In this document: in pieces, positions 35,831-43,860 of the stretch
Position numbering within the stretch: position 1 is the stretch's first letter
How the letters are laid out: each line of letters opens with the position of its first letter
Origin: an uncultured Mycoplasmatota bacterium
Lineage (GTDB): Bacteria > Bacillota_I > Bacilli_A > RF39 > UBA660
NCBI GenBank assembly: GCA_946528555.1
Contig: CAMMYS010000033.1
Coordinates: 1-64,000, forward strand
Reading direction: 5' to 3'
Length of the DNA stretch: 64,000 bases
Notes under the pieces: generated by a model
Told to the model about the DNA's origin: nothing
What the model saw: only the letters and a program-made list of their open reading frames with translations
Databases searched by the model: none
Made by a program: the position numbers and the translations under genes

Positions 35831-36193
35831 ATGAAAAAGTATAAAGTTGGAGATATAGTTTGTGGAAATATAACAGGAATAACTGATTATGGTATTTTTG
35901 TTAAATTAGAAGATGGTTATACAGGTATGGTACATATATCTGAAATTTCTGATATGTACATAAGTAGCTTAGAAAGAATGTACGTACTAGAAGAAACAAT
36001 AGAGTCTAAAATATTAGAAATAGACGAAGAGAAAAAACAAGTAAAACTATCATCTAAAGAGTTCAATGCAAAATCTAATAAGAGAAAGAAAATAAGAGAA
36101 GAAGGTAGAGGCTTTGAACCACTAAAAGAAAACTTAGATACTTGGGTTAAAGAAAAATTAGAAGAATTAAAAAAATCATCAAAAACACCATAA
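35831..36193 (+). CDS. S1 RNA-binding domain protein (YugI/general stress protein 13 type)
   Basis: The roughly 120-residue protein starts at 35831 (MKKYKVGDI). It is one S1 domain: VGDIVCGNITGITDYGIFVKL, GYTGMVHISEIS, and KILEIDEEKKQVKLSSKE, then a basic Lys/Arg tail. The same arrangement occurs in the general stress protein 13 family (YugI, CvfD), which act on RNA and translation. GTGAT near the start codon is the only ribosome site. The gene lies just before the tRNA cluster but has a separate promoter. Confidence 0.82.
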   Translation: MKKYKVGDIVCGNITGITDYGIFVKLEDGYTGMVHISEISDMYISSLERMYVLEETIESKILEIDEEKKQVKLSSKEFNAKSNKRKKIREEGRGFEPLKENLDTWVKEKLEELKKSSKTP

Positions 36194-36208
36194 AAGTTGC
36201 ATTTTTTC

Positions 36209-36237
36209 TTGACATAAAGGGCAATAAATGGTATATT
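36209..36237 (+). promoter_or_regulatory. Promoter of the tRNA cluster
   Basis: TTGACA at 36209-36214 and TATATT at 36232-36237 have the ideal 17-nt spacing, with TGG just before the -10. The first tRNA begins at 36262. Confidence 0.75.
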
Positions 36238-36261
36238 TAATATCGCAAAAGCAAAAAATAT

Positions 36262-36338
36262 GGGCGATTAGCTCAGTTGGTTAGAGCATCTGCCTTACAA
36301 GCAGGGGGTCGGGAGTTCGAGTCTCTCATCGCCCACCA
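36262..36338 (+). tRNA. tRNA-Val(TAC)
   Basis: The cloverleaf has GGGCGAT paired with ATCGCCC, TTACAA in the anticodon loop giving TAC, the T-arm TTCGAGTC, and encoded CCA. Confidence 0.95.
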
Positions 36339-36355
36339 TATTTTTTTTATTTAAT

Positions 36356-36431
<76 letters not shown>

Positions 36432-36435
36432 GTAT

Positions 36436-36519
36436 GGAGAGTTAGCGAAGTGGCTAAACGCGGCAGACTGTAAATCTGTTCCTTCGGGTTCCGTGGTTCG
36501 AATCCACGACTCTCCACCA
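36436..36519 (+). tRNA. tRNA-Tyr(GTA)
   Basis: Acceptor GGAGAGT pairs with ACTCTCC, the loop CTGTAAA gives GTA, there is a long variable arm, and CCA is encoded. Confidence 0.95.
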
Positions 36520-36528
36520 CTTGTTAAT

Positions 36529-36604
36529 TGCCTCGTAGCCAAGTGGTAAGGCACAAGACTTTGACTCTTGCATTCCGTTGGTTCGAATCCAACCGAGGCA
36601 ACCA
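36529..36604 (+). tRNA. tRNA-Gln(TTG)
   Basis: Acceptor TGCCTCG pairs with CGAGGCA, the loop CTTTGAC gives TTG, and CCA is encoded. Confidence 0.95.
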
Positions 36605-36617
36605 CTTTTTTATAAAT

Positions 36618-36693
36618 GTCTCGCTAGCTCAGCCGGTAGAGCACTTGACTTTTAATCAAGGGGTCTGGGGTTCAAATCCCCAGCGAGACACCA
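36618..36693 (+). tRNA. tRNA-Lys(TTT)
   Basis: Acceptor GTCTCGC pairs with GCGAGAC, the loop CTTTTAA gives TTT, and CCA is encoded. Confidence 0.95.
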
Positions 36694-36704
36694 TTTTATA
36701 TAAT

Positions 36705-36795
36705 GTGCCTCAGTGGCGGAATAGGTAGACGCACAGGACTTAAAATCCTGCGGGTGTAAAAGCCCGTGCCGGTTCGACTCCGGCCTGGGGCACCA
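36705..36795 (+). tRNA. tRNA-Leu(TAA)
   Basis: Acceptor GTGCCTC pairs with the closing GGGGCAC, the loop CTTAAAA gives TAA, there is a long variable arm (GGGTGTAAAAGCCC), and CCA is encoded. Confidence 0.95.
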
Positions 36796-36810
36796 TTATT
36801 TAATTTATTT

Positions 36811-36903
36811 GGAGGAATACCCAAGTCTGGTTGAAGGGACCGGTCTTGAAAACCGGGAGGTCGAGAAATCGGCGCAGGGGTTCGAATCCCTTTTCCTCCG
36901 CCA
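36811..36903 (+). tRNA. tRNA-Ser(TGA)
   Basis: Acceptor GGAGGAA pairs with TTCCTCC, the loop CTTGAAA gives TGA, there is a long variable arm, and CCA is encoded. Confidence 0.95.
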
Positions 36904-36916
36904 CGTATTTTAAGAT

Positions 36917-36993
<77 letters not shown>

Positions 36994-36994
36994 T

Positions 36995-37070
36995 GGTTCG
37001 TTGGTGTAGTGGTTATCACGCTCGCCTGTCACGCGAGAGATCACGGGTTCAAGTCCCGTACGAACCGCCA
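36995..37070 (+). tRNA. tRNA-Asp(GTC)
   Basis: Acceptor GGTTCGT pairs with ACGAACC, the loop CTGTCAC gives GTC, and CCA is encoded. Only one base separates it from the initiator tRNA. Confidence 0.95.
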
Positions 37071-37078
37071 TTTTTTAT

Positions 37079-37154
37079 GGCTTCATAGCTCAGTTGGCAG
37101 AGCACAAGACTGAAAATCTTGGTGTCGTTGGTTCGATTCCAACTGAAGCCACCA
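37079..37154 (+). tRNA. tRNA-Phe(GAA)
   Basis: Acceptor GGCTTCA pairs with TGAAGCC, the loop CTGAAAA gives GAA, and CCA is encoded. Confidence 0.95.
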
Positions 37155-37185
37155 TTTTTTTACAAAAGATAGGGACTCAAGAGAT

Positions 37186-37262
37186 GCACTCATAGCTCAA
37201 CTGGATAGAGCATTTGACTACGGATCAAAGGGTTGGGGGTTCGAATCCTCTTGAGTGCACCA
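37186..37262 (+). tRNA. tRNA-Arg(ACG)
   Basis: Acceptor GCACTCA pairs with TGAGTGC, the loop CTACGGA gives ACG (read as inosine after editing), and CCA is encoded. Confidence 0.95.
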
Positions 37263-37268
37263 TAAAAT

Positions 37269-37345
37269 CGGGAAGTGGCTCAACTTGGTAGAGCATTTGG
37301 TTTGGGACCAAGGGGTTGCAGGTTCAAATCCTGTCTTCCCGACCA
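37269..37345 (+). tRNA. tRNA-Pro(TGG)
   Basis: Acceptor CGGGAAG pairs with CTTCCCG, the loop TTTGGGA gives TGG, and CCA is encoded. It is the last gene of the cluster. Confidence 0.95.
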
Positions 37346-37355
37346 TGAAGTAAAT

Positions 37356-37383
37356 AAGTTCTTAGAAATAAGAACTTTTTTTA
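37356..37383 (+). terminator. Terminator of the tRNA cluster
   Basis: AAGTTCTT (37356-37363) pairs with AAGAACTT (37370-37377), followed by a run of T. Confidence 0.8.
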
Positions 37384-37440
37384 TGCCCCCAACTAAAAAA
37401 TGTCTTAGTACTACAGGCGATAATAGTTCATTCACCAACT

Positions 37441-38184
37441 CTAATATATTTGAAAAAATAGTTTATTCAAATTAGATTTATCTATGTCAAATGAAACACC
37501 ATGATCGTGAACTTGACCTTGTCTTTTTTCACTATTATAAATATCCATAGAAAACGTAATGCTTATTATTCCTTTTTCAATTAAATTCAGAAAGTTATAA
37601 AAGTTAGAATATTTATAAATATCATATCTATAATATTTATAGTAGTTTATTCCGTTTTTATGTGTAGCCCATACTTGAACAAAAGCTAGACATTTAAGTT
37701 TTCTTAAAACAGCATTTTCAACATTTTCAAAAGTCCAGAAAATTGAATTATCAATTAATCTATAATTATCATTATAAACTAACAATAGAATTTTCTGCTC
37801 CTTATAGTCAATTCCGATTGAAAAGTAATAGAATAGCCCGGATTTGGTTATTTTATTAGCAAAAATAGTACAATTAAATGATTTGGTTGCACGTTTTCCC
37901 GGATTATAATGCCCGTATTTTTCTAGTATTTTTTTACTATCAAAAAAGTCATTACAGTTAGGAGATAGTTTAAATAAATGAATTGGTTTGTTGGAATATG
38001 CAAGTTTAGTTTTAATTTCAATAACGTTTTGAAAATCTGGATAGGGAAAATTATCAATTTCTTTACCCAATAGTTTTTCAAAAGTCAATCCAATGCCACT
38101 ACTATCATTGTTAATTGCTTTAACATACCCTAAGTTGCGTATCTTACCAAATTTATAAATAAAGTTTCTGATTTCTTTTTCCAT
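37441..38184 (-). CDS. MvaI/BcnI-family restriction endonuclease, no methylase in view
   Basis: The 247-residue protein has the family signature near its N-terminus: GIGLTFEKLLG, NFPYPDFQNVIEIKTK, with Asp50, Glu56 and Lys58 as the likely catalytic triad, then HLFKLSP. MvaI and BcnI cut CCWGG and CCSGG, binding as monomers. The rest of the protein, with YYKYYRYDIYKY and a final beta region, also fits the family. It lies right behind a tRNA cluster, a common insertion site. No methylase or Vsr gene is adjacent, so it is either an orphan, solo nuclease, or its partner is elsewhere. It is oriented against the tRNA genes. Confidence 0.82.
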   Translation of the reverse strand: MEKEIRNFIYKFGKIRNLGYVKAINNDSSGIGLTFEKLLGKEIDNFPYPDFQNVIEIKTKLAYSNKPIHLFKLSPNCNDFFDSKKILEKYGHYNPGKRATKSFNCTIFANKITKSGLFYYFSIGIDYKEQKILLLVYNDNYRLIDNSIFWTFENVENAVLRKLKCLAFVQVWATHKNGINYYKYYRYDIYKYSNFYNFLNLIEKGIISITFSMDIYNSEKRQGQVHDHGVSFDIDKSNLNKLFFQIY

Positions 38185-38287
38185 TTTTTAACTATATCTA
38201 AAACATGATTTTAGTGCAAATCACAAAAAATAGTTTTTTAAAAATTAAATTATAAAAATAGCATAAATGTTTAATAATTATAATGGT

Positions 38288-38306
38288 TAATTATCATTGA
38301 TAATTA
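38288..38306. promoter_or_regulatory. Perfect 9-bp inverted repeat, possible operator
   Basis: TAATTATCA and TGATAATTA are exact mirror arms around a single T. It lies about 105 nt upstream of the extended -10 of the lipase-like gene and about 100 nt upstream of the nuclease start on the other strand. No T-run follows, so it is not a terminator. The 38185-38437 gap holds only this repeat, a hairpin and a promoter. Confidence 0.45.
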
Positions 38307-38371
38307 GTCAATAGCGCTAATATTATTAGTGTTTTTAAAATAATAGTAAAATTAATAATATATGTGTTATA

Positions 38372-38398
38372 AAAATAGAAGTAAAACTTCTATTTTTT
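38372..38398. terminator. Hairpin with T-run upstream of the lipase-like gene
   Basis: AAAATAGAAG (38372-38381) pairs with CTTCTATTTT (38387-38396), followed by T residues. No gene ends just before it, so it may be a leftover terminator or may insulate the promoter at 38409. Confidence 0.55.
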
Positions 38399-38408
38399 CA
38401 TTTATATA

Positions 38409-38417
38409 TGATATAAT
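38409..38417 (+). promoter_or_regulatory. Extended -10 promoter
   Basis: TGATATAAT is a perfect extended -10, 20 nt before the ATG at 38438, with GAGG between. Confidence 0.6.
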
Positions 38418-38437
38418 TTATTGTAGAGGTTTTATAT

Positions 38438-39454
38438 ATGAATAATTCAATCTATGACTATATTTATTATTATAAGAATAAAAGTATCAAAGAAAATGAA
38501 TGGAATGATATTGATACTTTGATTTGCAATGTACTTATATATTTACCCATGAACAATTTTAATGAGGAAAGAAAACTGAGCGAATTAAAAGTCAAAGAAG
38601 ACGATATTCATGGAGTAATGATAAAAGGTGCTTATAAGATACTTAACTCCATCAAAGATTCTGTTCGTTATGAAAAAATGACTTTAAAGAACTTTATTAT
38701 TATTAAAAATAAATCTACACAATTTGGGGCATGCGTTTTTAAAATAGGTAGAAAAAAAATAATTTCTTTTAAAGGTACAGATGGTTCATTAATTGGATGG
38801 ATGGAAAATTTTAGATTAGGTTATGAATATCCTACAAACACACATATTTTAGGGATCGATTATTTAAAAAAGAATATTAATTTCTTAGATAAAGATGTAA
38901 TAGTTACTGGTCATTCTAAAGGTGGCAATTTAGCTATCGTTGCCACTATGGAACAAAATGCATTTATAAGAAGTAAAATAAAAAGGATAATTAATTACGA
39001 TGGCCCGGGATTAAGAGAAGAAGAATTTAATTCAAATAAATTTAATAATATTAAATATAAATTAACGAATTATCTGCCTACAGGAAGTGTAGTAGGTGCA
39101 CTAATGTATAACATAGAGTATAATGTTGTGAAGACAAATGCCATTGCATTTGATGAACACTTCTTAGTTAACTGGGGTGTGTTTGGAGAATATTTTTTAG
39201 AAGGCAAACTTAGTACTATTAGTAAAAATCTTAATGATAGATCTATTAATGGACTATTAAATTTAGATCCTGAAAAAATGAAATCTGCTTTTGAAGAAGT
39301 TTTTAAAAATATAGAAAAAGATTATAGCAGTGATGTTAAATTTACTAGTCAAGATGTTATGGCAGTATATAATAGTATGAAAAAGATTGATAAGAATGTA
39401 GCAGGGTATTTAAAAGAAATAATATTTGCTATGGTTTCTAAACCAAAAAAATAA
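38438..39454 (+). CDS. Lipase-like alpha/beta hydrolase (DUF2974/Mbeg1-like)
   Basis: The 338-residue protein shows the DUF2974 pattern: KIISFKGTDGSLIGWMENF and GHSKGGNLAIV near 158-168, where Ser160 is the nucleophile. A YDGPGLREEEF segment with an Asp follows, and later the region around DEHFLVNWGVF could give the catalytic His. It is predicted to be a cytoplasmic serine hydrolase. The substrate is unknown; the family is often called lipase-like. The helical C-terminal part (PEKMKSAFEEVFKNIEKDY) is typical of DUF2974. A shared terminator follows. Confidence 0.8.
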   Translation: MNNSIYDYIYYYKNKSIKENEWNDIDTLICNVLIYLPMNNFNEERKLSELKVKEDDIHGVMIKGAYKILNSIKDSVRYEKMTLKNFIIIKNKSTQFGACVFKIGRKKIISFKGTDGSLIGWMENFRLGYEYPTNTHILGIDYLKKNINFLDKDVIVTGHSKGGNLAIVATMEQNAFIRSKIKRIINYDGPGLREEEFNSNKFNNIKYKLTNYLPTGSVVGALMYNIEYNVVKTNAIAFDEHFLVNWGVFGEYFLEGKLSTISKNLNDRSINGLLNLDPEKMKSAFEEVFKNIEKDYSSDVKFTSQDVMAVYNSMKKIDKNVAGYLKEIIFAMVSKPKK

Positions 39455-39492
39455 AAAAGATATTAAAGTGATTTAGCACTTAATATCTTTTT
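39453..39492. terminator. Bidirectional terminator
   Basis: AAAAGATATTAA and its complement, with the inner GTG/CAC pair, form a long stem with T-runs on both strands. It serves the genes ending at 39454 and 39463. Confidence 0.75.
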
Positions 39493-40290
39493 CTTTTCTT
39501 CTAATTCTTCACTTGATAAATCAAATCCATAGTATAGTCTTTCATCACTAGATAAATCTAGTCCTCTATAATAAAAAGCTCTATTAGGATATCCTAAATT
39601 AAATAAGAATTTAATACTTGGCCCTTCAGGACTATTTTTATATGATTGCAACATTACTTTATACAAATAATATTCTTCTAATCTATATATTATACTTAAA
39701 TCTTTTCTAACACTTTCTAGCATTTGTAATATTTTCTCAGTTGAGTGAATTTCCGCAAAACGCTCAATTATAGATCTGTTATAATTTAAATTATAGAATA
39801 TTTTAGCTTTAATTAATTCAATTGTCCTTGGAATTCCTGTCTCAATTTTTTCAATTGCATCATAATAGATAGATAATTCTTGTAAGTTTTTAACGAAATG
39901 AATTTCATCTGCAATTAATTGTTGCTCTACGGATTTGTTTTTTTCATAGTAATATTTTTCTTGAAGTGCATGTTCAAGTTCATGCATGCAAGTATGCAAT
40001 ATTTCTAAATTCATTCTAAAAAATTTATAGAATGGAGGCAAATTTTGTTCAACTTTTGCATTTATACAATATTTTCCATTCAATAAACCACTATTCATAT
40101 GATTAAGAAGTATGTGAACTGTATCATCCAAAAAGTACCCACGTTCTATTCCAAAATCTTTATTAATAGCATGTTTAACATCTAAATTATATTCACTAAT
40201 TAATATATCTAGTATTCTTGATACTGCTTGTTCATCAAATAGTATAGTTCTATTACTATAATCGTATAACATATCTAATATGTTTTTCAT
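39463..40290 (-). CDS. Protein with HExxH zincin-like motif, function unknown
   Basis: The 275-residue protein has HELEHALQ near residues 103-110: His103, Glu104 and His107 form an HExxH site, so a zinc-dependent peptidase-like fold is possible. The rest is helical, with a possible third ligand Glu or His further on (ADEIHFVKNL). No signal or anchor is visible, and the AAGGGGG ribosome site lies upstream. Similar HELEH-containing proteins are seen near phage or integrative elements, but this cannot be confirmed here. It is divergent from the beta-lactamase-like gene. Confidence 0.55.
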   Translation of the reverse strand: MKNILDMLYDYSNRTILFDEQAVSRILDILISEYNLDVKHAINKDFGIERGYFLDDTVHILLNHMNSGLLNGKYCINAKVEQNLPPFYKFFRMNLEILHTCMHELEHALQEKYYYEKNKSVEQQLIADEIHFVKNLQELSIYYDAIEKIETGIPRTIELIKAKIFYNLNYNRSIIERFAEIHSTEKILQMLESVRKDLSIIYRLEEYYLYKVMLQSYKNSPEGPSIKFLFNLGYPNRAFYYRGLDLSSDERLYYGFDLSSEELEEKKKILSAKSL

Positions 40291-40400
40291 ATTATAACCC
40301 CCTTAAACAAATTGGGTAAATTGTATCACAAATACATTAATAAGTCAAAAATTACCTTGTTTATATTATTATAATATATTAAAATATTAGTGGTGATAAC

Positions 40401-41621
40401 ATGGTTAATGAAATACTAAATAATTTAGAATTTTTGCAAGATAAAGAATTATTAAAAAGCAATATAGATAAAGATATGAATGAGGTTTTTAATAATTTAT
40501 TGGATGACATTATGAAAAGATGGATAAATAAATATCCTATGTTTGAACCTTTTAGTGGATTAATATCTATTAGAATAAATGATGAAGATTATTATATACC
40601 ATTTGGTAAAAATAAATATGATAAAGAAACAATTTTTGATATAGCTTCTATGAGTAAAGTATATACTGAGATGATTTTGTTTAGTGTTTTGAATGACTAT
40701 AATCTAACATTAGATACTAAAGTTAAGGACATATGTAGTTTGTATAAAGAAGATATTTCTGAGTTGACTTTAATGGACTTAATTAGCTTCAATAATGAGT
40801 ATAGGACTGAAAAAGATATAAGAGAGTGTCATAATAAAAAAGAAGCCCTAGAAGCACTTAGAACTGCTTATTTAGTGCCTTCATTAAAGGGAATATATAA
40901 ATATACTGATATACCTTTAATGATATTAGCTGATGTATTGGAAGACTATACTAGAATGAGTTATAAAAAATTATTTAATAAATATATAATAGACAAATAT
41001 AATTTAAGAAATACTTATTTAGACATAGATAGTGATAAATATGTGACTATTAATAAAAATCTAACAAATGATCCTAAAGCTAATATAATGGGTGGATATC
41101 ATGGCCATTGTGGAGTTAAGTCAACAAGTGAAGATTTTAATAAATTTCTATCTCAGGTATTAGACTGCAAATATAATGACTTATTAATTACACCATCTAA
41201 AACAACAACTTTAGAAGGAGAAACTAGAGTAGAAAAAGCTCTTGTTGGTAATTTTAATTTACCAAATAAGAAAGAATTGGGGTTATCAACTTCATACGTA
41301 ACTAAAGAAGGCTTTGCTATTCAAGGAAGTGTTAGGTGTCATGGTGAGTCGTGTAATTTTTATATAGATGGTAAAGAATATAGAGTTACATCTTCAATAT
41401 TTATAGATCTATATACACAATATAAATCATTAAAAGAACTTGAAAGTCAAACAGGAAAAATATATACTAAAATATATAATGTAGATGATTATGGAGAATT
41501 AATAATGTGTGATGTAAGAGACGTTATTAAATATACGGAAGAATATAAAGAACTAACTAATGCAGTTGGTATTTGTAGAACAATAGCATTATATAATTAT
41601 TTAAAGAAAGAAGGAGAATAA
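40401..41621 (+). CDS. Beta-lactamase-related serine hydrolase
   Basis: The 406-residue protein has the class C beta-lactamase/DD-peptidase fold motifs: SMSK at 83-86 (S-x-x-K), YKYTDIPLM as a YxN-like site with Asp in place of Asn, and a late RCHGESC segment in the KTG/HxG position. There is no signal peptide, so it acts in the cytoplasm or is not a cell-wall enzyme. Esterases and peptidases of this family are common. The C-terminal about 60 residues (TGKIYTKIYNVDDYG) are an extra domain. It starts after GGTGAT and the PAP2 gene follows at 1 nt. Confidence 0.72.
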   Translation: MVNEILNNLEFLQDKELLKSNIDKDMNEVFNNLLDDIMKRWINKYPMFEPFSGLISIRINDEDYYIPFGKNKYDKETIFDIASMSKVYTEMILFSVLNDYNLTLDTKVKDICSLYKEDISELTLMDLISFNNEYRTEKDIRECHNKKEALEALRTAYLVPSLKGIYKYTDIPLMILADVLEDYTRMSYKKLFNKYIIDKYNLRNTYLDIDSDKYVTINKNLTNDPKANIMGGYHGHCGVKSTSEDFNKFLSQVLDCKYNDLLITPSKTTTLEGETRVEKALVGNFNLPNKKELGLSTSYVTKEGFAIQGSVRCHGESCNFYIDGKEYRVTSSIFIDLYTQYKSLKELESQTGKIYTKIYNVDDYGELIMCDVRDVIKYTEEYKELTNAVGICRTIALYNYLKKEGE

Positions 41622-41622
41622 T

Positions 41623-42258
41623 ATGAAAAAGAAAAATCTTATCGAGGCAATAGTATCAACAATTTTATTTATTGTATATACAGTCTTATTGATAAAAGTA
41701 GATGTTAAGCCAATTGGACCTAATGGATCTAGTGTTGGTTTTGCTAAAATGAATGGGTGGTTTAGAGATTTAATTGGTCAAAATAATTTTATGTATAAAT
41801 TAAGCGAATTTTTAGGAATAGTAATCCTTATGTTAGTATTTATTTATGCATGCATTGGTTTATATCAATTAGTTAAAAGAAAGAGTTTATTTAAAATAGA
41901 TAGAGAAATTATTATTTTAGGATGCTTTTATGTAGTAGTATTTGCATTATATATTTTATTTGATAAAGTTGCTATTAACTATAGACCAATTCTTATTGAT
42001 GGAGAATTAGAACCATCATTTCCATCATCACATACAATGTTAGCTTTATGTGTAGGACTATCGTCATTAATAGTTAGTAAATCATACTTTAACAAAAAGT
42101 ATATTCAATATTTTGATATTGTAACATGCGTTTTAACTGCTTTAGTTTTAGCAGGTAGATTATTAAGTGGGGTGCATTGGTTAAGTGATATCTTTGGCGG
42201 CGTATTATTATCATGTGCATTACTTGCAATTTTCAAAACTATTTATGAAAGAGAGTGA
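41623..42258 (+). CDS. PAP2-superfamily membrane phosphatase
   Basis: The 211-residue polytopic protein has the three PAP2 motifs: KVAINYRP (K-x6-RP), PSFPSSHTM (PSSH), and GRLLSGVHWLSD (SR-x5-H-x3-D type). About six hydrophobic segments are seen. Members dephosphorylate undecaprenyl pyrophosphate, phosphatidic acid or other lipid phosphates on the outer face. It follows the beta-lactamase-like gene by 1 nt and the next small gene begins within 6 nt of its stop. Confidence 0.88.
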   Translation: MKKKNLIEAIVSTILFIVYTVLLIKVDVKPIGPNGSSVGFAKMNGWFRDLIGQNNFMYKLSEFLGIVILMLVFIYACIGLYQLVKRKSLFKIDREIIILGCFYVVVFALYILFDKVAINYRPILIDGELEPSFPSSHTMLALCVGLSSLIVSKSYFNKKYIQYFDIVTCVLTALVLAGRLLSGVHWLSDIFGGVLLSCALLAIFKTIYERE

Positions 42259-42263
42259 TAGAT

Positions 42264-42452
42264 ATGTTTGAATATAATCCAAACCAAGAATTATTAGATT
42301 ATTTAGGAACTGCTATGCTAGAGTTTCCTGCTGCTCAAGCAGATTTAATAGCTTTCCAAATACAACAACAAAATCAACAACAAGTTGGTTTATATAATGA
42401 TGATTTATCTGAAGATGAATCAGATGATTACACATTAAAATTAACAAGATAA
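42264..42452 (+). CDS. Small acidic/Gln-rich protein
   Basis: The start at 42264 follows GAGAGTGAT at the end of the PAP2 gene. A GTG start at 42255 would be inside this site. The 62-residue product has a Gln-rich stretch (QIQQQNQQQ) and an acidic tail (SEDESDD). No family was recognised. The location, tightly between two genes of one unit, argues that it is real. Confidence 0.5.
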   Translation: MFEYNPNQELLDYLGTAMLEFPAAQADLIAFQIQQQNQQQVGLYNDDLSEDESDDYTLKLTR

Positions 42453-42464
42453 GAGGATATTTAA

Positions 42465-43283
42465 ATGATACATACTTTAGGATTATACTTTTTAGCTTTT
42501 ATGACATATTCATTTATTGGATGGTTAATAGAAGTTATATTAACAATAATAGAAGATAAAAAATTAGTAAATAGAGGTTTCTTTGTTGGACCATATTGTC
42601 CAATATATGGATGCGGTGGAGTATTAGCAACATTAATTCTTAGTAAATATAGTGAAGATTTATTGGTACTATTTATATTAGGCATAGTAATCTTTTCAAT
42701 ATTAGAATACTTCACAAGCTATGTTCTAGAAAAAATATTTCATGCTAGATGGTGGGATTATAGTAATTATAAAATTAATCTAAATGGAAGAATTTGCTTA
42801 GTAGGAATGCTATTTTTTGGAATATTAGGTGTTGTTGTAATTAGATTTGTTAATCCGGTTTTATTTGGATTTTTGAACAATCTAAATGATAAAACATTTG
42901 ATATATTATTTATTTCATTAGCACTTATTTTTATAGCGGATATGATATTCTCATTTAATATTTTGGATGGAATTGGAAAAGAAAATAAATTAGTTGAGAG
43001 TGATAATACAGAAGAGATTAATAAGATTGTTATTAACAAAATAATTAATTTAGGGTGGGGGTATAAGAGAATTATAAAGGCCTTCCCAAATATTAGAATT
43101 ATTTTAAATAATGCTAAGAATAAAATAGGTGGAAACATTAAAGAATTTAATTTTAAACAAAGAAGACTTAAAGAAAAAGGCGATAAGAAATTAGAACATT
43201 TAGAAGAAAAACATCAAACTAGAATTAATAAATTAATAGCTAAATATAATAAGAAAATTATTGACGCAGGTAAAGACAAGTAA
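42465..43283 (+). CDS. Putative CmpB-like ABC transporter permease (DUF1113)
   Basis: The 272-residue protein has four or five hydrophobic segments and the family pattern: SFIGWLIEVI, KKLVNRGFFVGPYCPIYGCGG, EYFTSYVLEKIF, and WWDYSNYKINLNGRICL. The C-terminal 80 residues are a charged coiled tail (RRLKEKGDKKLEHLEEKH). The family label is from homology in databases and no transporter has been shown. GAGGAT precedes the ATG. It ends the unit with the PAP2 gene and is closed by a hairpin. Confidence 0.78.
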   Translation: MIHTLGLYFLAFMTYSFIGWLIEVILTIIEDKKLVNRGFFVGPYCPIYGCGGVLATLILSKYSEDLLVLFILGIVIFSILEYFTSYVLEKIFHARWWDYSNYKINLNGRICLVGMLFFGILGVVVIRFVNPVLFGFLNNLNDKTFDILFISLALIFIADMIFSFNILDGIGKENKLVESDNTEEINKIVINKIINLGWGYKRIIKAFPNIRIILNNAKNKIGGNIKEFNFKQRRLKEKGDKKLEHLEEKHQTRINKLIAKYNKKIIDAGKDK

Positions 43284-43311
43284 ATGTAAGAAAGGTTTAC
43301 TTTTCTTTTTT
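43278..43311 (+). terminator. Terminator
   Basis: AAGTAAA (43278-43284) pairs with TTTACTT (43296-43302), followed by TTCTTTTTT. Confidence 0.55.
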
Positions 43312-43350
43312 TATATAGTAAAATTAATGTACTGAAAGAGTGATAAAAAT

Positions 43351-43818
43351 ATGATGGATAGAGAATTTATAGACATTGTAGAAGATATATTAAGTAATAA
43401 AGAATATCAAAAGTTAGATCATGAATATCATCATGGCACTACTAGATTGAACCATTCAATTAGAGTTGCTAAGAGAACTTATTTAGCTACTAAAAAAAGA
43501 GGTTTGGATTATAAAGCTGCTACAAGAGCTGCACTTCTTCATGATTTCTTTACTGAGGATCAAATTAAATCTAAGATGCTAAAAGTTGCTTATGAGCATC
43601 CAATCAGAGCATATGAAAATGCATCTAAATATTATTCGTTGAGTAAGAAAGAGGGTAACATAATTAGAAGTCATATGTTCCCACTATCAAAAGAATTTCC
43701 AAAAAGTAGAGAAGCAATAATAGTAACTTTATCAGACAAAAAAATAGCATGCATAGAGTATGCTAAATATAAATTTAATCCTAAAAACTTAAAGCATTTG
43801 GTTTCTTTTACTAAGTAA
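43351..43818 (+). CDS. HD-domain phosphohydrolase
   Basis: The 155-residue protein has the HD-domain layout: HGTTRLNHSIRVA (metal-binding His), AALLHDFFTED (His-Asp pair), and a later HPIRAYENA with His and Asn, followed by a helical end. Small HD proteins of this kind act on nucleotides or phospholipid-like phosphates. The start is ATG at 43351 or, equally good, the next ATG at 43354. GAGTGAT lies upstream. The substrate is unknown. Confidence 0.75.
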   Translation: MMDREFIDIVEDILSNKEYQKLDHEYHHGTTRLNHSIRVAKRTYLATKKRGLDYKAATRAALLHDFFTEDQIKSKMLKVAYEHPIRAYENASKYYSLSKKEGNIIRSHMFPLSKEFPKSREAIIVTLSDKKIACIEYAKYKFNPKNLKHLVSFTK

Positions 43819-43860
43819 TAAAAGTATGTTATAATTAAATTATAATGTGGATGTGGTAAT

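Noticed and set aside
38372..38398. Riboswitch upstream of the lipase-like gene
   Set aside because: Only one simple hairpin with a T-run is present, and the promoter lies after it, so it cannot be in the leader of that gene.
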